The translations under genes and the position numbers were made by a program. A DNA stretch of 64,000 bases, from contig JAEINP010000017.1 of the NCBI GenBank assembly GCA_016342355.1, forward strand, positions 21,698 to 85,697, given 5' to 3'. Source of the stretch: Desulfatibacillum sp. (GTDB lineage Bacteria; Desulfobacterota; Desulfobacteria; Desulfobacterales; Desulfatibacillaceae). Below are positions 1-8,254 of the stretch, piece by piece. Position 1 is the first letter of the stretch; the number at the start of each line of letters is the position of its first letter. A model generated the notes under the pieces. The model saw nothing but the letters and a program-made list of their open reading frames with translations, was not told the DNA's origin and did no database searches.

Positions 1-1
1 C

Positions 2-2095
2 TTTGTGGACATAGACCATGATGGCGACATGGATTGCTTCATCGGGGAAATGGAAGGATCCATTCAGTACTGGAAAAACAACGGTCAAGCAGGCTCACCG
101 GACTTTATGCAGTTGACCGGGGACGCAAACCCCCTCACCGGCACCCGAAGTTTCATGGACCGGCCGGCTCCCACCTTTGTGGATATTGATGGCGACGGCG
201 ACATGGACTGCTTCATCGGCAGTGAGTACCCAGTGACCCAAAGATTGATGCTTGAAAAAGGCGACAGCGTTCAATCGGCGGTATCCTTTGTGGAAAACAT
301 AGGCACCCCCCAGGCTCCGGTGTTTGACTGGTCCGGAGTGATTACCGACACCCGTAAAACCATCACCCAAAATCCCCTTCTTGTACAAAGTGTCTATTGC
401 GCCGTTCCCACCTTTGTGGATATCGATGGCGACGGCGACATGGACGCCTTTGTGGGGGATTACCGGGGCTATATCCATGGTTACGAAAACGTGACCGGCG
501 AGCCAAACAAAAGCATAACGTCCACCATTGCCTTTTATGCCAAGGGCCTGCTCCAGGATTCCAATGGGGATAATATTCAGGCATACTACGGATATGCGGC
601 GCCCGTTTTTATGGACGGGGACAACGACGGCGACATGGACCTGTTTGTGGGCAACCGGTTCGGCCTTATCCAGTATTACGAAAACACCGGAGATAATGAG
701 AATCCTGAGTTCAACGAACGGACCATGGACCAGAATCCCCTGCCGGTGAATCCCGGGCAGAATTCCGCCCCCGCTTTCGCCGATATCAACGGGGACGGCC
801 GGATGGATGCGTTCTTCGGCACATCATTGTCCATCTATGCCAGCAAAGCGGAGGATTTGCCCCATTCCTTGACCAGTATGAACATGCGGTATTACCAGAA
901 TGTGGGGACAGCCGCCAAGCCGGACTTCCGGTCCCGGGGAGATAACCCGTTTAATCTGGGTCCCAAGGCCTTTGCGCCTAACCCCGTCCTGGGAGACGTG
1001 GACGGGGACGGCGATCTGGACGCCCTGGTTGGAAGCGACGACAATTTTTACTCGTTCATCTGGCTCATCCAGGGTTATGAGGGCAAGACGGACGACGCAA
1101 AACTTATATCCAAACTTTATGGCCAGACCCTGGGATACTATGAGAACACAGGCACTGTAAGCGATCCGGTTTTCGCCGCCAAGCAGGGAGAGAACAATCC
1201 TTGGGGAGACCGGAACTGGTACCTTCCTTCCCCGGCCATCGCGGACCTGAACGGAGACGGCCTAAATGAAGTCTATGTGGGCCATACAGAAGAAAATGAT
1301 TACCTGGTGCTGTCACGAAAACAAAACAGTTTCGAGACCGGAGTCATTGACGCCTACGCCTATCGTAATATCTCGGATACCAGGTCTTTCGAATCCATGG
1401 ACGTGAATCCTTTCCGAAACCTGGAATTGCCAATCTATCCCAGCCCTGCTTTCACGGATATTGACGGGGACGGCGATCTGGACGTTTTTGTTGCCGGAAC
1501 TGTAGGCAACGGCTACAGCTATAATGCGCAAATCCAGTTCTTCCGCAACGTAGGATCGGCCATTTCTCCCACTTTCACGTTGGTGCAAGGGGATGCCAAT
1601 CCTCTGACCGGCGTGGAGGGAATGATCTATCCCCGTTTGAGTTTTGCCGATGTGGACGGGGACGGCGATCTGGACGCGGTCTTGACCGATCTCCCCTTAC
1701 AGGCCCCCAGGAAAGACGGGATGGAAGAACCGGTCTATCCCGGAGTCCGGTATTTTAAAAATACAGGGACCAAAACCGCCCCGGTATTCGTGGAGAAATT
1801 GGAAGGCGCCAATCCCTTTGACGTGGTGGTTGACAAAGCCATTCCCACGGGCGTGGCCCTGGCCGATATTGATAACGACAAGGATGTGGACGCCGTGGTC
1901 GGGGATGTTTTCGGCAAGGTGTATTACTTCCGTAACATCAAGACCGTAGAGGAAGCCAACGCCATCCTCAAGGATGATGATAACTGGCTGTGCTTTGTAA
2001 ACAGCGCCCAGTCCGAGACCTCACTTTGGGACAGGCTGACCGATTCTTGCAAGCAGAGCGCCCAAAAAATTAAGGACTTTTTTTCTCCGTCCTGA
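2..2095 (+). CDS. FG-GAP/VCBS beta-propeller protein, copy 1 (5' end outside window)
   Basis: The reading frame is open from base 2, so the start lies upstream; 697 residues are visible. Ten Asp-rich loops of the form F-x-D-[IV]-D-G-D-G-D-[ML]-D-x-F-[VI]-G occur at about 60-80 residue spacing. This is the signature of FG-GAP/VCBS (integrin-alpha-like) propeller repeats, which bind Ca in known families. Short motifs such as YYENTG and NPFNLGP recur between loops. The last 55 residues begin RNIKTVEEANAIL, carry two Cys (WLCF and DSCKQ), end in FFSPS, and are nearly identical in the three following paralogs. It is probably exported, judging from the signal-like segments of the complete copies. 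Ligand and function are unknown. It has its own terminator, so it is not co-transcribed with copy 2. Confidence 0.9.
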   Translation, partial: FVDIDHDGDMDCFIGEMEGSIQYWKNNGQAGSPDFMQLTGDANPLTGTRSFMDRPAPTFVDIDGDGDMDCFIGSEYPVTQRLMLEKGDSVQSAVSFVENIGTPQAPVFDWSGVITDTRKTITQNPLLVQSVYCAVPTFVDIDGDGDMDAFVGDYRGYIHGYENVTGEPNKSITSTIAFYAKGLLQDSNGDNIQAYYGYAAPVFMDGDNDGDMDLFVGNRFGLIQYYENTGDNENPEFNERTMDQNPLPVNPGQNSAPAFADINGDGRMDAFFGTSLSIYASKAEDLPHSLTSMNMRYYQNVGTAAKPDFRSRGDNPFNLGPKAFAPNPVLGDVDGDGDLDALVGSDDNFYSFIWLIQGYEGKTDDAKLISKLYGQTLGYYENTGTVSDPVFAAKQGENNPWGDRNWYLPSPAIADLNGDGLNEVYVGHTEENDYLVLSRKQNSFETGVIDAYAYRNISDTRSFESMDVNPFRNLELPIYPSPAFTDIDGDGDLDVFVAGTVGNGYSYNAQIQFFRNVGSAISPTFTLVQGDANPLTGVEGMIYPRLSFADVDGDGDLDAVLTDLPLQAPRKDGMEEPVYPGVRYFKNTGTKTAPVFVEKLEGANPFDVVVDKAIPTGVALADIDNDKDVDAVVGDVFGKVYYFRNIKTVEEANAILKDDDNWLCFVNSAQSETSLWDRLTDSCKQSAQKIKDFFSPS

Positions 2096-2120
2096 TTTTT
2101 AAGTCCCAATAGCAAAACCT

Positions 2121-2157
2121 AAGAAGGGGGAGCCCTTAAAGGGGCTCCCCCTTCTTT
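2121..2157 (+). terminator. Rho-independent terminator of VCBS copy 1
   Basis: A 15-bp stem (AAGAAGGGGGAGCCC and its complement) with a short AT-rich loop, followed by a few T residues, lies 26 bases after the stop codon. Near-identical hairpins follow all four VCBS copies. Confidence 0.85.
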
Positions 2158-2226
2158 AGGTTTGCGGGGTTACGTTTTTCGCCTACGGGCAGTTTTTTTT
2201 TGCAAACTCAAATTCAGTCCAGCATT

Positions 2227-2254
2227 GCACCCGGTTTCCGGGAGACTCGGGCGC
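2227..2254 (+). repeat. Conserved intergenic hairpin, copy A
   Basis: GCACCCG and GTTTC, then a CGG loop, then GAGAC, T and CGGGCGC form a two-part stem. The same hairpin with perfect pairing (CGGGTGC) recurs at 8034-8061. Both lie about 110-130 bases after a VCBS terminator and 170-220 bases before the next VCBS start. No T-run follows on either strand, so it is not an ordinary terminator. Its role is unknown. Confidence 0.6.
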
Positions 2255-2353
2255 CAAAAAAAATGAAAAAATATAAATTCAGTTTGATTTATTGTGTTGG
2301 TAATATACGCTTATTAAAATGATGATAATATCCAATTGGGGGATGGGGGAGCA

Positions 2354-2425
2354 GCGCGGGAAGAGGGGGAATTCTCGCGGCTACCTAACAACGCAGTAAC
2401 CTTTAACGATTTAGGAGTAGAATTC
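2354..2425 (+). promoter_or_regulatory. Conserved leader of VCBS copy 2
   Basis: The block starts GCGCGGGAAGAGGGGGAATT, ends in GTAACCTTTAACGATTTAGG, and runs into the ribosome binding site AGGAG before the ATG at 2426. Equivalent blocks precede copy 3 (5308-5381) and copy 4 (8180-8254). An open frame runs through this copy of the leader, but the frames differ between copies, so it is a non-coding leader. It matches no riboswitch class I can recognise. Confidence 0.6.
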
Positions 2426-4912
2426 ATGGAAAGCGGGAAAATGTTGAACACGAACAACCCACAGGAAGTGGCGAAGGCATTGGCCGTCGTTGGTTCCAGC
2501 GTGCTTTTGGCAAACCCTAAAATGGGGTGCGCCATGGCTCTCACGAACACAGGCAAAGGCCTTGAAACAAAGGCCCATGTGTTTTCAACCCCCCACCCCA
2601 TCACGACCAAGGGCGCACTCAGCCTTGCGGCCTGCAACGAACTGGCTGCTTCAGGAATTATGCCTTCCATGGAATGCAGTTCCCATGCCTCCACGAAAAG
2701 GCTTGTGGCCCGCGGAGCCATGGCGGCCGCTTTCTCCGGCGCCCTGTTGTTTGGAATGGGAGCCTCCGACGCCATGGCCCAGGGTTTTGGTTACAATTAT
2801 TATGGAGGAACCAATCCTCTGGAAGATGTCTGGGCATACAACGCCAAACCAGCTTTCGTGGATATTGATAATGACGGTGATTTGGACTGCTTTGTCGGTG
2901 AAAATGGCGGAACCGTGCAATTCTGGAAAAATTCCGGCACTCCGAGAGCGGCATCCTTCACCCGGATGATCGGGGCGGATAATCCCCTGAGCGATACCAA
3001 TGTGTTGGACCTCGCCTCTCCTGCTTTTGTGGATATCGACGGCGACGGCGACATGGATGCCTTTATCGGCCATGCGAATGAAATGTATCAGACATGGGGC
3101 GAATATTCAGGTGAGGAATCCCTTGTCACCTTCCTGGAAAACACTGGCACCCCCGAGGCTCCGGTATTCAATTTTAACGCTGTGGCGTCCGACACCCGCA
3201 AGACCATCACCGAAAACCCGCTCATTGTGCAGGGCGGCTATTTCGCTGCCCCCACCTTTGCCGATATTGACGGCGATGGCGATATGGACGCCTTTGTGGG
3301 TGACAGCTACGGGAATATCCGCCGCTATGAAAACGTGACCGGAGAGAACCCGAGCAAAGCCATCAGGTCTACCATTGTTTTTGTGTCCCGGGGGCCACTC
3401 CCGGGTAAAGACAGCTACCCAATTGACGCCGACAACGGAAATGCAGCGCCTTCCTTTGTGGACGTAGACGGCGACGGGGACCTGGACCTTTTTGTGGGCA
3501 ACAAGTACGGCGCTATCCAGTATTTCGAAAACACAGGATCGGCCCAGGAATTTGAATTCACGGAACGGACCATGAGCCAGAATCCTTTGAGGGTAAACCC
3601 CGGAATCAATTCCGCCCCTGTCTTTGCCGATATTAACGGGGATGGATTGGCGGACTGTTTTATGGGTTCTTCCTGGACGAATACTAAAAGACGTATTCAA
3701 GAGCCAACAGAGTCTCCAACGGACTTCTACTCAAACCTTTTTGTGCGCTACTACCAGAACACCGGGACAGCCACAAAACCCGCTTTCCTGTCCCGGGGAG
3801 ACAATCCTTTCAATCTGGGCCCCAACGCTCTCATGGCCTCACCCGCCTTGGGAGATATTGACAACGACGGCGACTTGGATGCCCTGGTAGGCAGCATGTC
3901 CATCGGTAAAAAAGCTCAGTCTAAAGACAACAAGGGCTCGTATTTTGGATCAAGGGCTTTGCGGTATTATGAAAATACAGGTGAAGCCAGCGCTCCGGTC
4001 TTTGCCCTATGGTCCGGGGAAGATGACCCGTGGTCTATCCCGTCGAATTGGCAACTGCCCACTCCCGCCATCGCCGACCTGAACGGAGACGGGTTTAACG
4101 AAGTCTACATGGGCTATACCAGCTATGCTGGAGGCAAGGAGTCATCTTCCTATACTAATCATATTGACGCCTATCAGTTCATTACCGACACAAAATCCTT
4201 TGTGGCCGCCAGCCAGAACCCCCTGAACGACCTTGTGGACCTGCCCGGGTATCCAGGCCCGGCCTTTGTGGACATAGACGGCGACGGCGACCTGGACCTT
4301 TTTGTCGCCGGTTCGGAATACATGGGTGAGTATATTAGGCCCAATGGCCAAATCCTGTTCTATCGCAACGAAGGCACGTCCATCAGTCCCACCTTTGCCT
4401 TGGTGACAGGGGATGCCAATCCTCTAACGGGTATTGAAGGAATGGTGATTTCCAGGCTGAGTTTCGCCGACGTGGACGGCGACGGCGACATGGACGCTGT
4501 CCTGAGCGAGATGTACCCAAATGACTCAGCCTTTAGAAAAAGCGCTGAACCAACCATGGGAACCCGGTATTTTAAAAATACGGGAACTAAAACCAGTCCC
4601 GTATTTGAAGAAAAGGTTGACAACGCCAATCCCTTTGAGGTCACCAAGACAAAGACCATTCTCGGAGCCACGGCTTTGGCGGATCTGGACAATGACCATG
4701 ATATCGACGCTGTGATGGGCGACTACAATGGCAAGCTGTATTACTTCCGTAACATCAAGACTGTTGAGGAAGCCAACGCCATCCTGAAGGATGATGACGA
4801 CTGGTTGTGCTTTGTGGACAGCGCCCAATCCGAAGTCTCTCTTTGGAACAGGCTGACCGATTCTTGCAAGCAGAGCGCCCAAAAAATTAAGAACTTTTTT
4901 TCTCCGTCCTGA
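2426..4912 (+). CDS. FG-GAP/VCBS beta-propeller protein, copy 2
   Basis: Protein of 828 residues with ten Asp-rich FG-GAP/VCBS loops, the first at about residue 137 (FVDIDNDGDLDCFVG). I chose the ATG at 2426 because AGGAG precedes it and because the encoded N-terminus aligns with copies 3 and 4; an open frame extends further upstream to 2336. Residues 1-90 are a conserved region (NPQEVAKALA, NPKMGCAMALTNTG). Then come KRLVARGAMAAAFSGALLFG and a signal-peptidase-like AMA|Q site near residue 118. The conserved C-terminal 55 residues carry WLCF and DSCKQ and end in FFSPS. The design suggests an exported Ca-binding propeller with an unusually long pre-signal region. It is monocistronic. Function is unknown. 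Confidence 0.88.
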   Translation: MESGKMLNTNNPQEVAKALAVVGSSVLLANPKMGCAMALTNTGKGLETKAHVFSTPHPITTKGALSLAACNELAASGIMPSMECSSHASTKRLVARGAMAAAFSGALLFGMGASDAMAQGFGYNYYGGTNPLEDVWAYNAKPAFVDIDNDGDLDCFVGENGGTVQFWKNSGTPRAASFTRMIGADNPLSDTNVLDLASPAFVDIDGDGDMDAFIGHANEMYQTWGEYSGEESLVTFLENTGTPEAPVFNFNAVASDTRKTITENPLIVQGGYFAAPTFADIDGDGDMDAFVGDSYGNIRRYENVTGENPSKAIRSTIVFVSRGPLPGKDSYPIDADNGNAAPSFVDVDGDGDLDLFVGNKYGAIQYFENTGSAQEFEFTERTMSQNPLRVNPGINSAPVFADINGDGLADCFMGSSWTNTKRRIQEPTESPTDFYSNLFVRYYQNTGTATKPAFLSRGDNPFNLGPNALMASPALGDIDNDGDLDALVGSMSIGKKAQSKDNKGSYFGSRALRYYENTGEASAPVFALWSGEDDPWSIPSNWQLPTPAIADLNGDGFNEVYMGYTSYAGGKESSSYTNHIDAYQFITDTKSFVAASQNPLNDLVDLPGYPGPAFVDIDGDGDLDLFVAGSEYMGEYIRPNGQILFYRNEGTSISPTFALVTGDANPLTGIEGMVISRLSFADVDGDGDMDAVLSEMYPNDSAFRKSAEPTMGTRYFKNTGTKTSPVFEEKVDNANPFEVTKTKTILGATALADLDNDHDIDAVMGDYNGKLYYFRNIKTVEEANAILKDDDDWLCFVDSAQSEVSLWNRLTDSCKQSAQKIKNFFSPS

Positions 4913-4937
4913 TTTTTAAAGTAAAATCGATGACATA

Positions 4938-4980
4938 GAAAGGGGGAACCTCATAACGGGGTTCCCCCTTTGCATTTTTT
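4938..4980 (+). terminator. Rho-independent terminator of VCBS copy 2
   Basis: A 12-bp stem (AAAGGGGGAACC with GGTTCCCCCTTT) is followed by TGCATTTTTT, 26 bases after the stop codon. Confidence 0.85.
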
Positions 4981-5307
4981 GGATTGGACTCAGGGCGCAA
5001 AGGCCATTTTTTATGCTGGACGCGCAAACAAAAATGAGTTAAAATTCGCGTATACATATCTGTGTGTTACATGAAGCCTCTTGCAGAAGCCCGTATGATT
5101 CATCATTTTTTTTTGAACCGGATGGGGCCTAATAATCGTAAATTGGATCTGATACTGCTTGAAACGGCGGTTTGATACACAGGGACGCCAGACGAATGCA
5201 AGCCTATGCAGCCAATCAAACCCCATAGTATCAATTGCTTTTGAACACTGAGAAAACGGTCCTTGGCTGCAGGAATTCTTCAATTGATATAGCCCGTTTT
5301 GTTTTTG
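4981..5307. other. Intergenic spacer between VCBS copies 2 and 3, no gene seen
   Basis: This spacer of about 330 bases does not resemble the spacers that follow copies 1 and 3, and it lacks the conserved hairpin. I see no convincing ORF with a ribosome binding site, and no RNA gene. It must carry the promoter of copy 3, but I cannot pick one with confidence. Confidence 0.5.
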
Positions 5308-5381
5308 GCGCGGGAAGAGGGGGAATTCTCACGTCGATCTCATACTTGCGTTAACCTTTAAGAATTCGGGAGTGGATGACT
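5308..5381 (+). promoter_or_regulatory. Conserved leader of VCBS copy 3
   Basis: The block begins GGCGCGGGAAGAGGGGGAAT and ends GTTAACCTTTAAGAATTCGG before the ribosome binding site GGGAG and the ATG at 5382. It matches the leaders of copies 2 and 4, although the spacer upstream is unrelated. This argues that the leader block itself is conserved rather than merely carried along in a recent duplication. Confidence 0.6.
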
Positions 5382-7904
5382 ATGGACAGAGGAAAAAAGG
5401 TGAACACAAACGATCCGCAGGAAGTGGCGAAGGCGCTGGCCCAGGTCGGCTCCAGCGTGCTCCTGGCCAACCCTAAAATGGGGTGCGCCATGGCGCTTAC
5501 CAACACCGGCGATGGGCTGGAAAAAAAGGCCCATTGGTTTTCAACCTCCCACCCCATTACCGCCAAGGGAGCGCTTAGCCGTGCGGCCCGCAATGAACTG
5601 GCGGCCTCAGGGCTTGTGCCTTCCATCGCATGCGGGACAAGCGCTTCCACCAAAAGGCTTGTGGCGCGGGGCGCCATGGCGGCGGCCTTTTCCGGCGCTA
5701 TGTTGTTTGGCATGGGAGCCACCGATGCCATGGCCCGGGATTTTGGTTTCACCTATTATGGAGGAACCAACCCCCTGGGAGAGGTTTTCGCATCCGGCGC
5801 CAAGCCCGCGTTTGTGGATATCGACAAAGACGGCGACATGGACTGCTTTATCGGTGAAAATGGTGGATCCGTTCAGTATTGGAAAAACAATTCCCAGGGT
5901 GGCGCCGCTTCCTTTACCAGGGTGACCGGCGAAGGCAACCCCTTTTCTGATACCGATGTCCTGTATTGGGCGGCCCCCACATTCGTGGATATTGACGGCG
6001 ACGGCGACATGGACGCCTTTATCGGCCATGCCACAGAGCTGTATCAATACTGGCCCACAAAGAATGGCGGCAGCGACTCGCTTGTATCATTTATAGAAAA
6101 TACAGGCACTCCCCAGGTCCCCGTGTTTGACTCTGGAGTATTCACAGATACCATCCGCAAAACCATCCCCCAAAACCCCCTCATTGTGCAGGGCGACCAT
6201 TGCGCGGTCCCCACCTTTGCCGATATTGACGGCGACGGCGACATGGACGCCTTTGTGGGTGATAGCGAAGGCTATATCCGCGTTTATGAAAATGTGACAG
6301 GGGAAGACCCGAGAAAAGTCATCACCGCTACCATTGACTTTATGAGCCAGGGGCTACTCCCGGGCAACGATGGCTACCCCATTTATGCCTACAACGGATA
6401 TGCGGCGCCTTCCTTTGTGGACGTGGACGGCGACGGGGACCTGGACCTTTTTGTGGGCAACAAGTACGGCGCTATCCAGTATTTTCAAAACACGGGGACA
6501 GCCCAGAGTTTTCAATTCACGGAAATGACCCTGTGCCAGAATCCCATCAAGGTGAATCCCGGGGCTTATTCCGCCCCTGCGTTTACCGATATAAATGGGG
6601 ACGGACGCATGGATGCTTTTTTGGGCGCCTCCTGGTTCTATGGGTTTGGCCGAAAACAAGAACAAGAGATAGGTACGAGCTTCTATTCAAGCCTTTTTGT
6701 GCGCTATTACCAGAACACCGGGACAGCCACGGAACCCGCCTTCCGGTCCCGTGGGGACAATCCCTTCAACCTGGGACCCGACGCCATGATGCCCTCGCCC
6801 GCCTTGGGAGACATTGACAACGACGGCGACCTGGACGCCATTGTAGGCTGTTTTTCCCCGATTTGGTATAACTACGCCGCCAAGGAAGAGGCCGGAAAGG
6901 GCAAACCAGTTTACCTCAAACAGAGTTTGCGGTACTATGAAAATACAGGCACAGTAGGAGATCCTGTCTTTGCCTTGTGGTCCGCCGCGGCTGATCCGTG
7001 GGAAAACCGCATGGATTGGTATCTGCCCTCCCCCGCCATCGCCGATCTGGACGGGGACGGCTCAAATGAAGTCTATGTGGGCTATTCGGTGGACGAGGAA
7101 ATTCTTAGGAGTTCAAAGGATCCCATAACCTATACCAGCTATATTGAAGCCTATCAGTACATCACCAACACAAGATCCTTTGTGACTGCCTGCCAGAATC
7201 CCTTGGGCGATTTTGCCGACCTGCCCATGTACCCGTCCCCTGCCTTTGTGGACGTGGATGGCGACGGCGACCTGGACGTCTTTATTTCGGGTCGTTTTGA
7301 GGAAGTGGAATATGCCCCGCTCCTGCGAAAGGGGGATGTTGTCACATACACTTACGAGGCGGACATCGCGTTCTACCGCAATGAAGGGACGGCCATCACT
7401 CCCACCTTCACTCTGGTGGAAGGAGAGGGCAATCCCCTCACCGGTGTTGAGGGAATGATGATGCCCAGGCTGAGTTTCGCCGACGTGGACGGCGACGGCG
7501 ACATGGATGCTGTCCTGAGCGAATTGTTCCCCTATGGCGGATTGACCTTGGGAAACCGATACTTTCAAAACACCGGCACAAAGACAGAGCCGGTTTTCGA
7601 GGAACGGGAAGGCAACGCCAATCCCTTGGAGGTCATGACCAAAATAACCATCCCCGGGGCGACTGCCTTGGCGGACCTTGATAATGACAAGGACGTGGAC
7701 GCTATCGTCGGAGACTATTTTGGCAAACTGTATTACTTCCGGAACATTAAAACCGTCGAGGAAGCCAACGCCATCCTCAAGGATAACGACGACTGGCTGT
7801 GTTTTGTGGACAGCGCCCAATCCGAGGTTTCACTGTGGAACAGGCTGACCGAGTCCTGCAAGCAGGGTGCCCAGAAAATCAGGATGCTCTTTTCACCTTC
7901 CTGA
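5382..7904 (+). CDS. FG-GAP/VCBS beta-propeller protein, copy 3
   Basis: Protein of 840 residues. The ATG at 5382 is preferred over an in-frame ATG at 5376 because its distance from the GGGAG site is normal. The N-terminus MDRGKKVNTNDPQEVAKALA aligns with copies 2 and 4. Residues 91-118 (KRLVARGAMAAAFSGAMLFG, then AMA|RD) look like a buried signal peptide. Ten Asp-rich Ca-loop motifs follow, then the conserved C-terminal tail with WLCF and ESCKQ ending SPS. It shares with copy 4, but not with copies 1 and 2, an insertion in the eighth repeat (EEVEYA then LLR). Copies 3 and 4 are therefore probably each other's closest relatives. Role unknown; exported Ca-dependent surface or secreted protein inferred. 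Confidence 0.88.
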   Translation: MDRGKKVNTNDPQEVAKALAQVGSSVLLANPKMGCAMALTNTGDGLEKKAHWFSTSHPITAKGALSRAARNELAASGLVPSIACGTSASTKRLVARGAMAAAFSGAMLFGMGATDAMARDFGFTYYGGTNPLGEVFASGAKPAFVDIDKDGDMDCFIGENGGSVQYWKNNSQGGAASFTRVTGEGNPFSDTDVLYWAAPTFVDIDGDGDMDAFIGHATELYQYWPTKNGGSDSLVSFIENTGTPQVPVFDSGVFTDTIRKTIPQNPLIVQGDHCAVPTFADIDGDGDMDAFVGDSEGYIRVYENVTGEDPRKVITATIDFMSQGLLPGNDGYPIYAYNGYAAPSFVDVDGDGDLDLFVGNKYGAIQYFQNTGTAQSFQFTEMTLCQNPIKVNPGAYSAPAFTDINGDGRMDAFLGASWFYGFGRKQEQEIGTSFYSSLFVRYYQNTGTATEPAFRSRGDNPFNLGPDAMMPSPALGDIDNDGDLDAIVGCFSPIWYNYAAKEEAGKGKPVYLKQSLRYYENTGTVGDPVFALWSAAADPWENRMDWYLPSPAIADLDGDGSNEVYVGYSVDEEILRSSKDPITYTSYIEAYQYITNTRSFVTACQNPLGDFADLPMYPSPAFVDVDGDGDLDVFISGRFEEVEYAPLLRKGDVVTYTYEADIAFYRNEGTAITPTFTLVEGEGNPLTGVEGMMMPRLSFADVDGDGDMDAVLSELFPYGGLTLGNRYFQNTGTKTEPVFEEREGNANPLEVMTKITIPGATALADLDNDKDVDAIVGDYFGKLYYFRNIKTVEEANAILKDNDDWLCFVDSAQSEVSLWNRLTESCKQGAQKIRMLFSPS

Positions 7905-7927
7905 TTTTAAGTTCCCATACCAAACGC

Positions 7928-7967
7928 TAAAAAAGGGGGAGCCTCTAAAAGGGCTCCCCCTTCTTTA
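7928..7967 (+). terminator. Rho-independent terminator of VCBS copy 3
   Basis: The stem AAGGGGGAGCC / GGCTCCCCCTT has an AT-rich loop and ends in TTCTTT. It is nearly the same as the copy 1 terminator. Confidence 0.85.
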
Positions 7968-8033
7968 CGTTTGTGGGGTTATATTTTTCGCCTATGGACA
8001 ATTTTTTGCAACCTCAAATTCAGTCCCAGCATT

Positions 8034-8061
8034 GCACCCGGTTTCCGGGAGACTCGGGTGC
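8034..8061 (+). repeat. Conserved intergenic hairpin, copy B
   Basis: Here the pairing is perfect: GCACCCG-GTTTC, loop CGG, GAGAC-T-CGGGTGC. It is homologous to 2227-2254, as is the surrounding spacer (7905-8170 resembles 2096-2345). Confidence 0.6.
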
Positions 8062-8179
8062 CTAAAAAAAATGAAAATATAAAATTCAGTTTGATTTATT
8101 ATGTGTTGGTAATGTAAGTTCAAGAATTAGTAACATACGCTTATTAAAATGATGATAAAAATTTCCAATTGGGGGAGTA

Positions 8180-8254
8180 GCGCGGGAAGAGGGGGGGAAT
8201 TCTCACCTCTATCCAATACTATCGGTAACCTTTCAGGATTCAGGAGTGGAACTT
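8180..8254 (+). promoter_or_regulatory. Conserved leader of VCBS copy 4
   Basis: The same GCGCGGGAAGAGGGGG ... GGTAACCTTTCAGGATTCAGG block runs into AGGAG and the ATG at 8255. Just upstream, ACGCTTATTAAAATGATGAT is shared with copy 2, while copy 4 has about 21 extra bases between this and an upstream shared segment (CAGTTTGATTTATT). Any common promoter element should therefore lie in the downstream part. Confidence 0.6.

Noticed and set aside
2336..2425. Upstream extension of VCBS copy 2 to the start at 2336
   Set aside because: The extension covers the conserved leader, whose reading frame is not kept in copies 3 and 4; AGGAG favours the ATG at 2426.
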